Below, piece after piece: positions 21,429-30,547 of a stretch of 64,000 nucleotides of DNA. The stretch spans positions 14,451 to 78,450 of the forward strand of contig CAAGSD010000084.1 of the NCBI GenBank assembly GCA_900772845.1. The letters run 5' to 3'. Origin of the DNA: Lachnospiraceae bacterium. Its GTDB lineage: Bacteria; Bacillota; Clostridia; Lachnospirales; Lachnospiraceae. The stretch's first letter is position 1; each line of letters opens with the position of its first letter. Position numbers and translations under genes: made by a program. The notes below the pieces were generated by a model that saw nothing but the letters and a program-made list of their open reading frames with translations, was not told the origin of the DNA and did no database searches.

Positions 21429-21881
21429 ATGGTAGAAAAAATAAAAGCACTGTGGGTCAAGTATGAAGAGATCATCGCATACCTGATCGTAGGCGGACTG
21501 ACCACGGTCGTATCCTGGGCAGCAAAATTCCTGGCAAACTTCCTGTTATTTGATAACACGATGTTTCCCACACCTTTCCAGAATGTTGTATTAAGTATTA
21601 TCAACTGGACGGCGGGTGTCATTTTTGCATATTTCACCAATCGTAAATTTGTATTCAAGAGCAATGCTCCGATGTTGTCTGAGGCACCGAAATTCGTACT
21701 TTCCAGAGTATCCACACTGATCCTGGATATGGTAGTGATGCAGGTACTGACCGCAATCGGCGTAAATCTGCTGGTAGCAACCCTGATTTCCGCAGTTCTG
21801 GTCATCATCGGCAACTATGTATTCAGTAAGCTGTTTGTATTCAACAAGAAAAAAGACGGCGAGGCAGAAGAGGCAAAATAA
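21429..21881 (+). CDS. GtrA-family membrane protein
   Basis: 150 aa from the ATG at 21429, chosen because GAGG lies 6 bases upstream; the ATG at 21417 is in frame but poorly placed. Four hydrophobic segments, with the family start YLIVGGLTTVVSWAAKF and the FAYFTNRKFVF motif after TM2. GtrA proteins are thought to help move prenyl-linked sugars or act in cell-surface polysaccharide assembly. No glycosyltransferase partner is adjacent, so the substrate is unknown. A terminator follows. Confidence 0.88.
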   Translation: MVEKIKALWVKYEEIIAYLIVGGLTTVVSWAAKFLANFLLFDNTMFPTPFQNVVLSIINWTAGVIFAYFTNRKFVFKSNAPMLSEAPKFVLSRVSTLILDMVVMQVLTAIGVNLLVATLISAVLVIIGNYVFSKLFVFNKKKDGEAEEAK

Positions 21882-21894
21882 GAATCATAAGATG

Positions 21895-21934
21895 AAAAGC
21901 GTCAGTCCCGGCAAATGTCGGTTCTGGCGCTTTT
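21895..21934 (+). terminator. Intrinsic terminator after gtrA
   Basis: AAAAGCGTCAG (21895-21905) pairs with CTGGCGCTTTT (21924-21934), with an inner CCCG/TCGG pairing. The hairpin has A and T tracts on either side, so it can also serve the convergent XRE gene. Confidence 0.75.
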
Positions 21935-21958
21935 GTGTATTATAAGATATTTTTAAAA

Positions 21959-22204
21959 TTATTCATCGGAGACTTTATATAAAATAATATCTCCGGGGTT
22001 ACAATCTAAGATATAACAAATTCTGGCAAGCACATCAGCATCTATTTTTTCAACATGTCCCTGATACCATTTATTTATTACTTCAAATCGAGTGTTCGTA
22101 GCTCTGGCAAGAGCGTTTCTGGTTACTCCTCGTTCTTCCATTAATTCTTTCAAATGAATTTCTATATGTCCATATTCTTTCATAGAAAAAACTACATTCT
22201 GCAT
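21959..22204 (-). CDS. XRE/Cro-type helix-turn-helix regulator
   Basis: 81 aa from the ATG at 22204 (MQNVVFSMKEYGHIEIHLKE), which is preceded by AGGAGT; the open frame continues 40 codons upstream without a site. One HTH domain: LKELMEERGVTRNALARATN (helices 1-2), then TRFEVINKWYQGHVEKIDADVLARICYILDC split as the recognition and last helices. The end GDIILYK is typical of small stand-alone Cro-like repressors. It is divergent from the acyltransferase cluster (22363 on) and is the best candidate for its regulator. Confidence 0.85.
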   Translation of the reverse strand: MQNVVFSMKEYGHIEIHLKELMEERGVTRNALARATNTRFEVINKWYQGHVEKIDADVLARICYILDCNPGDIILYKVSDE

Positions 22205-22362
22205 AATGACTCCTGAGTTTATAAGATAATTTATAAAAATTACGCTATATAACAATACTATGAAAAAAGTAACAGCTTGACGAATTACATATATATAGTT
22301 ACTCTGTAAATAGTAATTAGACAAAGAATAGGTTATTTTGATACGAATGAGGAGAAAATGTA

Positions 22363-23241
22363 ATGAAATACTGGAATAACTGGTTTTTTAAGTATCTTAC
22401 AGGTAATGATCCGCTAAAAACCATATCTGTTTTCGGTATTCATTTCAGAAGAATTATTTATCCCATCCTTCGGCGACTGGATGAAAAAATGTCCGGAATG
22501 AAAAAGGTTGTTGTAAGTATGGGAGAACTTCCTAAGGGACCTAAAATTTATGCGGCAACACATACATATTCTGCCGAAGATGTGGAATTTGCAATTTCAA
22601 CAGCAGGAGAATCGGTTTATCTGATGACAAATGGGAGATTGGAATTACTGTATGATGTGGAAGGAATCGCCATGTGGTTGGCTGGGGTAATACTGGTAGA
22701 CCGATATGATAAGGAAAACCGGACAGCGGCATTGCGTAAGGCGGAAAGAGTATTAGGACACGGTGGAAATATATTGATATTTCCGGAAGGGGTCTGGAAC
22801 ATGAGTCCCAATCTGATTGTTCGAAAACTGTATTCCGGAATTTGGAAAATGGCATGTAGCACGAAAGCTCCCGTCATACCGGTAGCTACCATGATTTATG
22901 AAGGAACTATGTATATTAGTCGTGGAAAAGCTATGGATATCTCACAATATACAAGAGATAAAGGTCTGCAATTACTGCGTGATGAACTGGCCACAATGAA
23001 ATATGAAATTATGGAGAAGTATGGGAAGATAACCAGAGAAGAATTGTTGAAAGGGATGTCCCCGGAACAATATTGGAATAAACATATTGAAGATTATATC
23101 AAAACGCAGGTTATATACGAGCGTGAAGAAGAGGAAAAGGCTCATTACATGGATAGAGATGATATTGAGCAACAGGAGGCTTTTAAGTACAGAGAACAGC
23201 TTATTCCATCATTGCAGAATGCCTTTTTGTTTAGAAAGTAA
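22363..23241 (+). CDS. PlsC-like (lyso)phospholipid acyltransferase family protein
   Basis: 292 aa, with no clear transmembrane helix. The acyltransferase block I appears as ATHTYSAED (His67, Asp73: spacing HX5D rather than the canonical HX4D), and block III as ILIFPEGVWN (Phe140-Pro-Glu-Gly). The last 60 residues are highly charged. Family knowledge suggests transfer of an acyl group from acyl-CoA or acyl-ACP to a glycerol or other alcohol; the acceptor is unknown. It is first in a plus-strand cluster with the AT3 pseudogene and two ANL enzymes. Base composition is visibly A/T-richer than pgi or gyrA. Confidence 0.8.
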   Translation: MKYWNNWFFKYLTGNDPLKTISVFGIHFRRIIYPILRRLDEKMSGMKKVVVSMGELPKGPKIYAATHTYSAEDVEFAISTAGESVYLMTNGRLELLYDVEGIAMWLAGVILVDRYDKENRTAALRKAERVLGHGGNILIFPEGVWNMSPNLIVRKLYSGIWKMACSTKAPVIPVATMIYEGTMYISRGKAMDISQYTRDKGLQLLRDELATMKYEIMEKYGKITREELLKGMSPEQYWNKHIEDYIKTQVIYEREEEEKAHYMDRDDIEQQEAFKYREQLIPSLQNAFLFRK

Positions 23242-23263
23242 GAAATGAAAAGGAATACAAAGG

Positions 23264-24369
23264 ATGAATAATTCCAACAGAGAAGTTAATGGGCGAAAAA
23301 ATTTTATAGATAACATCAGATCATTATGCGTCTATTCTCTCTTTATATGGCATGCAAGCGAAGTATTTCATTGCAAAGAAGGTTTCTATATAGAAGGAGA
23401 GAAAAGTCTTTTTTTGACAATCGTTTATAATCTGGCAAGCCCGGGTTTGATGGCGATTTTGTTTTTTACCGCTGGGGTATCTTCTATGCTTAGCTTGAAA
23501 AAGAGGACGATTCGTGAATTTTATCAGAATCGGATGCAAAAGATTGTGATACCTGGCGTGATGGGCGTGTTATTCTGGGTTCCTATACAATCATATTTTA
23601 CGATGAAAAATCATTTTGATTATACAGGAAACTTTTTAAGTGCCTGGTGGTATTTTTATTCGCATATAAGTTCAAATTTTTACGGATATGATGGCAGTTT
23701 TTCACCATCGCAGTTATGGTTTTTACTTTATCTTGGGACGTATGTAATTTTGTCATACCCGGTCATTCGGAGGTTGCTAAGTAAGCCAGGGGAACTTTCT
23801 AATAAAGAGATTGTGTCATGGAAAAGTATCCTTTTATTAGTGATACTGAATTGGATATTAAGTTACGGAACAACAGAGGAGACCTATCTGGCATTTGGAC
23901 TATTTTTTTATTAGGGTTACTTTTATATGATAATCAACCATTTTATGAATTTACAAGGAAGTATTGGAAGACATTCAGTGTGTCTGCTTTTTTTATAAGT
24001 GTTATTGCATCAATTACGTTAGTAATTACTCGTGATATGGAGATAGTGACAGTAAGCTATGCTATATGCAGAATGATATGGTCAACAGCGCGTGTATCAG
24101 TTGTATTAGCAGCTATGGGAGCAGGGCAGATTTGGATGGATGGAAATGGGAAATTACTCAAATGGCTTTCAAACAACTCATTTAACTTTTATTTTCTGCA
24201 CATGCAGCTTTTGATTATTGTGGCATATTATGTAGTCACCTATTTAGCAGTATCGGCAGGTGTACAGTGGATTGCTATTTTACTGGCATCCTCAGTACTG
24301 ACAACTATTGTTAATGAAGTGATGAAAAGGGTTCCTGTTTTTCAATGGTTATATGGGCTGAGACGATGA
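23264..24369 (+). pseudogene. Acyltransferase-3 (OafA/YrhL-like) membrane protein, frameshifted at a T7 tract
   Basis: The first frame (23264-23914) starts MNNSNREVNGRKNFIDNIRS, has the early WHASEVFH segment with the conserved His of AT3 proteins, and ends with TAG at 23912. The second frame (from about 23818, ending 24369) continues LLGLLLYDNQPFYEF through several membrane segments. Joining at T7 (23903-23909) with one extra T gives a continuous protein of about 367 aa with about 10 membrane helices. Such proteins O-acylate surface sugars or lipids. The break could be a true mutation, phase variation or a sequencing error. It is 22 bp after the PlsC-like gene. Confidence 0.8.
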
Positions 24370-24408
24370 CATGAGATTTCATAAAAATACTTACAAGGAG
24401 AAATACCT

Positions 24409-24563
24409 ATGACAAAAGAATTATCCGGTTATCCTTCAATCGATAAGCCATCGGAATACAGATGCTTTGCGATACTATGGCTACATTAAGATGGGAGTTA
24501 ATGGAAGGATATTTAAAAATAACGAATGAAAAATCCGTGATTTATGGGAGAGACAATTTATAA
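24409..24563 (+). pseudogene. Remnant: duplicated 5' end of the following ligase gene joined to an unknown C-terminal fragment
   Basis: TACAAGGAGAAATACCT and the codons MTKELSGYPSIDKP closely repeat the leader and start of the ANL gene at 24641 (MTKEELSGYPSIDKP). After 14 codons the similarity stops and this frame ends at 24489. A second frame (24447-24563) reads through LCDTMATLRWELMEGYLKI and ends GRDNL, which looks like a protein C-terminus but which I cannot identify. This is best explained by a deleted tandem copy. Nothing else is seen in 24370-24640. Confidence 0.6.
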
Positions 24564-24640
24564 ATATACTTGCAGACGAATAACTAAAACTTACAAATCA
24601 TCAATAAGTTATAAACAGAAGAATAAAGGGAGAATCACCT

Positions 24641-26374
24641 ATGACAAAAGAAGAATTATCCGGTTATCCATCAATTGATAAACCATGGCTTCAATATTAC
24701 AGCGAAGAAGCAATCCAGTCCTGCGAACCACAGTGCACGGCGTATGAATTGGTTTACCGGAATAACAAGAATTATCCTCGGGATATAGCGCTGAATTATT
24801 TCGGATACAAGATTACTTATGGAGAATTATTTGAAAAAATAGATATGGTAGCAAATGCTTTTTACGCAGCAGGGGTGCGTAAAAATGATGTAGTAATTTT
24901 TTGCATGGTAAATATGCCGGAAACTGTATACAGTCTATATGCATTAAATAAACTCGGGGCTGTTGTGAATCTGGTGGATCTTCGTACTAATGAACAGCAA
25001 ATGCAGACGTATGTGCAGGAGTGTAATGCCCAATATGTACTTACCGTGGATTTTGCCTATCCTGTAATAGAAAAGGCACTACGGGGAAGTCATATAAAGA
25101 AAATAATTGTAGTATCCCCCGGTGAATCATTAAAAGGAATTAAGAAAGCTGCTTATAGTATCAAAACATTTGGAAATAAGGTAGACAAGCATGCTCTTTC
25201 CTGGAAAAATTTCGTAAGACTCGGGAAGGACGGACAGGCAAAAACAGCAAAATATGAAAAAGAGAAATGCTTTATTATTGCTCATACAGGTGGTACAACG
25301 GGAATTCCAAAAGGGGTTATGCTTTCAGATGATAATATCAATTCGGTAGCACATGGATATCAATATTTAGGCATCCCTTTTAGAAGGCAGCATAAGTATT
25401 TTAATGATCTTCCGCCTTTTATTATATATGGTTTGACATTGGCGATACATACGACATTATGTTATGGATTGCAAGTGATTTTATATCCTGTATTTGATTC
25501 TAAAAACTTTCCCAATGAATTTGTGAAATATCGACCAAATCATTTTTCTGCATTATCTGATCATTTAAAATATTTGGCGGAAAGTAAAAAGACGCAGAAA
25601 ATGGATCTGTCTTTTCTCATATCAGCAGGTGTGGGAGGAGATTCGCTAAATACAGTAATGGAAGAAAAAGTAAATGGATTTTTAAGACAGCACCATTGCT
25701 CATATGAGGTATGTAAAGGGTATGGAATGACAGAATTGGCAGCAACTGCAGTTATCAGTACTCCGAAAGCAAATGCTATTGGCAGTGTGGGAATTCCGTT
25801 TGTTCATAATACGGTAAAAATTGTGGATATGGATACAAATGAAGAATTATCATATGGAAAAGTAGGGGAAATTTTGATATCCAGTCCATCCATTATGCTT
25901 GGTTACTATAAAAATCAAGAAGCGACCCAAGAAATCATTACGTTGGATGAGACAGGAAAAAAATGGATACGCACCGGTGATCTGGGATATATCAACAAAG
26001 ATGGACTACTGTTTCATCAGGGAAGGATTCGAAGAATTTATCTTACAGCAGTAGACGGGCAGCCGGCAAAGATTTTTCCTAATCTGGTAGAAGAAGCTAT
26101 TAAATCAGCAGTCCCTGTGGAGGATTGTACGGTTGTTGCAAGATGCAAACAAAATAGTGCCTACTATGAAGCCGTAGCGTATGTAATCTTAAAAGACGAA
26201 GCCATGACTATGGAGCAGGTGCGGTGTAATGATTTGCTCCGGAGAATCTGCAAGGATAAAGTACCGACCTATATGTGTCCGGTAGAGTATCGATATGTAA
26301 AAGAATTTCCACATACCCCAATTGGCAAAGTAGATTTTCGGAAGTTGGAAGAGATGGCTGCACTCGGTAGATAA
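24641..26374 (+). CDS. Acyl-adenylating enzyme (ANL superfamily, acyl-CoA/ACP ligase-like)
   Basis: 577 aa. Adenylation motifs are complete: A3 HTGGTTGIPKGVMLS (about 214-228), A5 GYGMTELA, A7 RTGDLGYINKDG, A8-like GRIRRIY, and A10 with the catalytic lysine in PIGKVDFRKLE at the C-terminus. Expected reaction: carboxylic acid + ATP to acyl-adenylate, then transfer to CoA or a carrier protein. No carrier-protein gene is seen nearby. The substrate is unknown; fatty acids are plausible. It lies directly upstream of a second, more divergent ANL gene (25-bp gap). Start ATG follows AAAGGGAGAATCACC. Confidence 0.85.
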   Translation: MTKEELSGYPSIDKPWLQYYSEEAIQSCEPQCTAYELVYRNNKNYPRDIALNYFGYKITYGELFEKIDMVANAFYAAGVRKNDVVIFCMVNMPETVYSLYALNKLGAVVNLVDLRTNEQQMQTYVQECNAQYVLTVDFAYPVIEKALRGSHIKKIIVVSPGESLKGIKKAAYSIKTFGNKVDKHALSWKNFVRLGKDGQAKTAKYEKEKCFIIAHTGGTTGIPKGVMLSDDNINSVAHGYQYLGIPFRRQHKYFNDLPPFIIYGLTLAIHTTLCYGLQVILYPVFDSKNFPNEFVKYRPNHFSALSDHLKYLAESKKTQKMDLSFLISAGVGGDSLNTVMEEKVNGFLRQHHCSYEVCKGYGMTELAATAVISTPKANAIGSVGIPFVHNTVKIVDMDTNEELSYGKVGEILISSPSIMLGYYKNQEATQEIITLDETGKKWIRTGDLGYINKDGLLFHQGRIRRIYLTAVDGQPAKIFPNLVEEAIKSAVPVEDCTVVARCKQNSAYYEAVAYVILKDEAMTMEQVRCNDLLRRICKDKVPTYMCPVEYRYVKEFPHTPIGKVDFRKLEEMAALGR

Positions 26375-26399
26375 AGATGTAAGAGGAGAATACTAAGTT

Positions 26400-28088
26400 A
26401 TGAGCGAAACGATTAAACAGACAGGCTATCCGTCCAAATTAAGATTGCATGAGAAAGATGCTACTTTTTTTCAGAAATATCCGGTGATTCCCGGATGCAG
26501 TATTTTTTCTTTAATCAAATATACAAGTAGAAAGTATAGAAAAGAAATTGCAGTAGAAGATGTAGGTAAGAAGATCAGCTTTGAAAGATTAATTGAAAAT
26601 GCACAGATATTAGCAAGATCATTGTATCGTATTGGATTACAAAAAGGTGATATTCTTACGATGGTTGTACCAAATTGTCATCAGGGAATAGAGCTTTTCT
26701 TAGCAGCAAACAGTATAGGAGTTATAGTTACTTTTTTGAATTCACATGCAACAGTGCAAGAAGTGGAACGCTACTTAAAAATGTATGGAAGTTCTGTTCT
26801 TGTGAAGGAAAAATACACAGAAGAGGATAAAAAGCTTTTGTGTGGAGAAGGAAACACCAGATGTATTATTACATTGGAGCAGATGCCAGCTCAACATGCC
26901 GAAAATGCTGTAATTTCATATGAATCATTGTCAAACAGGAAGTCAAAAGGGATACAAAGAAGCATTGGAATAAAAAATTGTGAGGCGATGATTTTATATA
27001 CAAGTGGAACAACAGGAAATCCTAAGTCAGTGGTATTAACAAATAAGAATATTATAGCAACCGCTATCTATTTAAAAAATTCTTCCCATGTAACCCAACA
27101 ATCCGGAGAAAAAAGTCTGGTATGTGTTCCTTTTTGTTATCCTTATGGATTTGTGACAAGTGTATTAATGTCTTTATTATGTGGGAGAACGGTTATAATT
27201 GGCCCGGATATTTCCAAAGATACAATTGCAGACTTTTATATGCAATCACCTAATATTATATTCGGAAGCCCGGCGCTCCTGGAATTGACTATGCGAAATA
27301 TTCCGGACAACATGGATTTATCAAGTGTAGAGACATTTATTTCCGGTGGAGATTTTTTGAATGAACAAATGGCAAAGCGAGCAATCTGCTTTTTTAGAGA
27401 GCACAACTGCAAAGAAGTAGAGATTATAAATGGCTCAGGAAATGCAGAGACATGTGGTGGAAATACAAACGCATATGGCTGTAATGTTCCTTTTTTAAGC
27501 GTAGGAAAGCCTTTTTATGGTGTGAGTGCTATTGTAGTCAATGAAAATATGGAAGAATTACCTTATGAACAGGAAGGGATGCTCTGTATCTCCGGAAAGA
27601 ATGTATTTAAGGAGTACTATGGAAATCCTGAGCTCACCAGACAGTCAAAGTTTAGATATCAAGGTAAAGAATATTTCAAGACGGGAACGAACGGAAGACT
27701 TCTTTTAGATGGCAGCTTTGAATTAACTGGGAGATCATCGAGATTTTATATTATTTCTACACTTAACAAGGTATATTGTGATCATGTGCAAATGGCACTA
27801 AATACAATCGAAGGAATAGAATCTGCTGCAGTAGTAAAACATCCGGATTCGAAATGGCTTTATGTGGGACACGCATTTATTATTTTGAATGATAAAACAA
27901 TGACAAGTGAGCGCATAATAAAGGAATTACAAAAAGAGAGAAAAACATTCAATGGCGAGGTTATTCAACTAAAGGAGTATGAAATCCCTAAATATTTTAC
28001 TGTAGTTGAGAAGTTTCCAAGGACAAAGGCTGATAAGATTGATTATATGGAGCTAGAAAAAGAGTCATTATCAATATATGGCGAATAG
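26400..28088 (+). CDS. Second ANL-superfamily adenylating protein, with degenerate A7 motif
   Basis: 562 aa. The P-loop motif YTSGTTGNPKSVVLTN (about 200-215) is present and A5 reads GSGNAETCG, but A7, normally RTGDLG, is KTGTNGRLLLDG: the ribose-binding Asp is missing. A8 is GRSSRFYII and A10 is RTKADKIDYMELEK, with lysines preserved. It may have altered chemistry, act as a non-adenylating partner, or be decaying. The N-terminus contains TGYPSKLRLHEKD, echoing GYPSIDKP in the upstream ligase, so the two are likely paralogues. A shared terminator follows at 28122. Confidence 0.8.
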   Translation: MSETIKQTGYPSKLRLHEKDATFFQKYPVIPGCSIFSLIKYTSRKYRKEIAVEDVGKKISFERLIENAQILARSLYRIGLQKGDILTMVVPNCHQGIELFLAANSIGVIVTFLNSHATVQEVERYLKMYGSSVLVKEKYTEEDKKLLCGEGNTRCIITLEQMPAQHAENAVISYESLSNRKSKGIQRSIGIKNCEAMILYTSGTTGNPKSVVLTNKNIIATAIYLKNSSHVTQQSGEKSLVCVPFCYPYGFVTSVLMSLLCGRTVIIGPDISKDTIADFYMQSPNIIFGSPALLELTMRNIPDNMDLSSVETFISGGDFLNEQMAKRAICFFREHNCKEVEIINGSGNAETCGGNTNAYGCNVPFLSVGKPFYGVSAIVVNENMEELPYEQEGMLCISGKNVFKEYYGNPELTRQSKFRYQGKEYFKTGTNGRLLLDGSFELTGRSSRFYIISTLNKVYCDHVQMALNTIEGIESAAVVKHPDSKWLYVGHAFIILNDKTMTSERIIKELQKERKTFNGEVIQLKEYEIPKYFTVVEKFPRTKADKIDYMELEKESLSIYGE

Positions 28089-28121
28089 AAAATTATTTTA
28101 ACATGGAAAAGTATATAATCA

Positions 28122-28154
28122 AAAAGGAGTCGGATTTTTGTACCGGCTCCTTTT
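28122..28154. terminator. Bidirectional intrinsic terminator
   Basis: AAAAGGAGTCGG (28122-28133) pairs with CCGGCTCCTTTT (28143-28154); A and T tracts at both ends allow use from either side. It separates the convergent ANL gene and the M42 peptidase gene. Confidence 0.85.
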
Positions 28155-28165
28155 AGTAAGTATTA

Positions 28166-29200
28166 TTATGCCAGATAAGCCTTCAACAATTCCAGAGTTG
28201 CGGCAACGGCATCCTTATGGGAACGTTCGTAGCCGTGGGATGCGTAGACGCCGGGGCCGATAAGGCCGTGTCTGGCGTCGATACCGGCACTTAATGCGGC
28301 ATCAGCATCGGAGCCGTAGTAAGGGTAGACATCTGCGGCGTAGTCGATATGATTGTCCTTTGCGGCCTGAATCAGGCCCTTGACTACATCATAATGATAA
28401 GGTCCGTGGCCATCCTTCACGCAGATGGATACCTGACGATCCGTGCATTCCAGCCCTTCTCCGACACAGCCCATATCTACAGACAGCAGTTCTTCCACAT
28501 CTTCGGGAACGGAAGCGCAGGCACCGTGGCCGACTTCCTCAAATACGGTAATGTGCTGATAAACTTTACGGGACAGCTTCAGATCCTCGTCTTTTACATA
28601 TTTTGCAAAACCTAATAAAATAGCGGTACTGAGTTTGTCATCCAGGAAACGGCTCTTGATGTAGCCGGATTCTGTGATGCGGGTCCGGGGATCCATGCAG
28701 ACGAAGGAACCGTTTTCGATGCCCAGTGCTTTTACGTCCTCTTTGGAAGATACCTTTTCATCAAGCAGGACTTCCACGGAATCAAAAGTACGCTCGGACT
28801 TCTGGTAATCGCCGTTGACATGGATGGAAGCATCCGTAAGCTGTACGGTACCTTCATATACCTTGCCGTCCAGCGTGTAGATATGGCAGTTCTCGGTCTC
28901 GATATTGTTGGCATTTAAACCGCCGACCTTGGTCAGGCGGAGACGGCCGTTGCTTTTGATCTCTGCTACCATGCCGCCCAGGGTGTCTACGTGAGCCATG
29001 GTCAGAACAGCGTTGCCTTTACCGCCGATCTCTACGAAGACACCGCCTTTTTTGGTCTTCACAGGCTTGTAGCCGAGGCGTTTGTATTCCTCACAGAGGT
29101 AATCCGTTACTTTTTCGGTGAAGCCGGAAGGACTGTCGATGGCCAGCAAGGCTTCTGCCTGTTTTAAGATATATTCGATGTATTTCTTTTCTTTTTTCAT
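28166..29200 (-). CDS. M42-family metallopeptidase (glutamyl aminopeptidase/endoglucanase-like)
   Basis: 344 aa, about the length of other M42 enzymes. Dinuclear zinc site residues are recognisable: AHVDTLG (first His and Asp), RFLDDKLS (bridging Asp), EEVGHG (catalytic Glu pair), VDMGCVG (Asp) and ASHGYERSH (last His). It likely forms a tetrahedral 12-mer that trims N-terminal residues from peptides. It is the last gene of a minus-strand unit with mtnN (28-bp gap) and luxS. Confidence 0.9.
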   Translation of the reverse strand: MKKEKKYIEYILKQAEALLAIDSPSGFTEKVTDYLCEEYKRLGYKPVKTKKGGVFVEIGGKGNAVLTMAHVDTLGGMVAEIKSNGRLRLTKVGGLNANNIETENCHIYTLDGKVYEGTVQLTDASIHVNGDYQKSERTFDSVEVLLDEKVSSKEDVKALGIENGSFVCMDPRTRITESGYIKSRFLDDKLSTAILLGFAKYVKDEDLKLSRKVYQHITVFEEVGHGACASVPEDVEELLSVDMGCVGEGLECTDRQVSICVKDGHGPYHYDVVKGLIQAAKDNHIDYAADVYPYYGSDADAALSAGIDARHGLIGPGVYASHGYERSHKDAVAATLELLKAYLA

Positions 29201-29228
29201 AGCATTTGTCCGCCTTTTTTACATTCCT

Positions 29229-29927
29229 TTAGATCCGGGGCATCATAGCCTCTACCAGCTTGGCAGAGTGGAGCGCTGCGGCCTTTTCAAAGGTAGGATA
29301 ATCCATCTCGGCGCTGTCATCGGCCTTGTCGGAAATGGCACGGATGATGACAAAAGGAATGTTGTTCAGGTAAGCACCGTGTGCAATGGAAGCACCTTCC
29401 ATCTCGGCACAGTCACCATGGAATTCTTTGATCAAGCGTTCTTTTACGTCCTTACTGGAGATAAACTGGTCACCGCTGACCACACGTCCGGTATGAACAT
29501 GAATGTCCGGATTGACTTCCTGACAGGTAGAAGTGGCAACTTCGATCAGATGCTCATCTGCAAGGAATTCCCGGCAGCCCAGCTGAGGAACTTCCCCGGG
29601 CTTGTAACCGAAAATAGTGGCGTCTACATCATGGTGCAGGGCATCCTTGGAGATCAGGATGTCTCCAATGTCCAAAGAAGCATTCAGGGAGCCTGCCACG
29701 CCGGTATTGATGATAGCAGTGACATGGAAGAGGTCAGCCAGTATCTGTACACAGAGAGCGGCGTTTACTTTGCCGACACCGCTGCGGACAATGATTACGG
29801 GGGTGCCGTTCAGGGTACCCTCGTGGAATTCCATATTTGCTTTGGTAGTGATATTCGTGGTGGTCATGTGAGCTTTGAGAGTCTCTACTTCCAGCTCCAT
29901 GGCACCGATAATTCCGATTTTTTTCAT
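29229..29927 (-). CDS. mtnN: 5'-methylthioadenosine/S-adenosylhomocysteine nucleosidase
   Basis: 232 aa. Cleaves adenine from S-adenosylhomocysteine and methylthioadenosine. Catalytic features of the family are seen: IGIIGAMELEVETLK (acid Glu near residue 12), NTGVAGSLN, the AEMEGASIAH block (Glu that binds ribose), and RAISDKADDS (Asp that protonates N7). It supplies S-ribosylhomocysteine to the adjacent luxS gene 35 bp upstream, so the pair makes homocysteine and the AI-2 precursor. Confidence 0.96.
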   Translation of the reverse strand: MKKIGIIGAMELEVETLKAHMTTTNITTKANMEFHEGTLNGTPVIIVRSGVGKVNAALCVQILADLFHVTAIINTGVAGSLNASLDIGDILISKDALHHDVDATIFGYKPGEVPQLGCREFLADEHLIEVATSTCQEVNPDIHVHTGRVVSGDQFISSKDVKERLIKEFHGDCAEMEGASIAHGAYLNNIPFVIIRAISDKADDSAEMDYPTFEKAAALHSAKLVEAMMPRI

Positions 29928-29962
29928 GAGTTTTTCCTGTTCTTTCTTACAATAATTTAATT

Positions 29963-30442
29963 CTATTCTGGATATACCAGACGGCTGTCATCGATGTTGT
30001 ACAGCACGTTGTCGAGGTAACGTTTTGCCAGATAGTTGGCCATGCCCAGATTCATATCCAGATAGTTACCGCAGTCTTTGGGAGAAGCACCGGGTACCTC
30101 GCCTTTGTAGTCACGGATGAATTCGAACATTTCGACCATCAGGGGAACGATATCTTTAGAGGAAAGGTCACCGGCCAGCAGCAGGTAGAAGCCGGTACGG
30201 CATCCCATGGGACCGAAGTAGACGGTCTTGTCCTTGTATTCCGGATGATTGCGCAGGAAAGTGGCACCCAGATGCTCGATGGTGTGTACTTCTGCGGTAT
30301 TCATTACAGGCTCTTCGTTGGGGCTGGTCATACGCAGGTCGAAGGTGGTGATGACTTCTGCACCGATGTGATCCTTGCGGGATACATAGACACCGGGCTG
30401 AAGCTTGATATGGTCAATGGTGAAGCTTGCTATTTTTTCCAT
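29963..30442 (-). CDS. luxS: S-ribosylhomocysteine lyase LuxS
   Basis: 159 aa from the ATG at 30442 (MEKIASFTIDHIKLQPGVYV), chosen because GGAG is 6 bases upstream and the family starts here; a longer frame runs upstream. The iron/zinc site His residues lie in HTIEHLGATFLRN, the catalytic cysteine in GPMGCRTGFY, and the third ligand Cys in PKDCGNY. It converts S-ribosylhomocysteine to homocysteine plus DPD, the source of autoinducer-2. First gene of the luxS-mtnN-M42 unit; divergent from the cupin gene. Confidence 0.97.
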   Translation of the reverse strand: MEKIASFTIDHIKLQPGVYVSRKDHIGAEVITTFDLRMTSPNEEPVMNTAEVHTIEHLGATFLRNHPEYKDKTVYFGPMGCRTGFYLLLAGDLSSKDIVPLMVEMFEFIRDYKGEVPGASPKDCGNYLDMNLGMANYLAKRYLDNVLYNIDDSRLVYPE

Positions 30443-30547
30443 GATATTCTCCATTCTACGCACATATGGCGTTTTTACAATTGCGCTTTTTCTCTGCATA
30501 GTATACACTAATTTGATAGAAAAAGGAATAGCCGGAGGGATAAGAGT

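Noticed and set aside
23903..23914. Programmed frameshift in the acyltransferase-3 gene
   Set aside because: The T7 tract does not fit a canonical slippery heptamer in the needed frame and no stimulatory structure is seen, so mutation, phase variation or a sequencing error are favoured. Transcript slippage is not excluded.
24462..24563. A 33-residue small protein starting MLCDTMATLRW
   Set aside because: No ribosome binding site; better read as a fused gene fragment within the duplication remnant.
29118..29960. A 280-residue plus-strand frame antisense to mtnN and the M42 peptidase
   Set aside because: Fully antisense to two recognised enzymes; no start signal or motifs.
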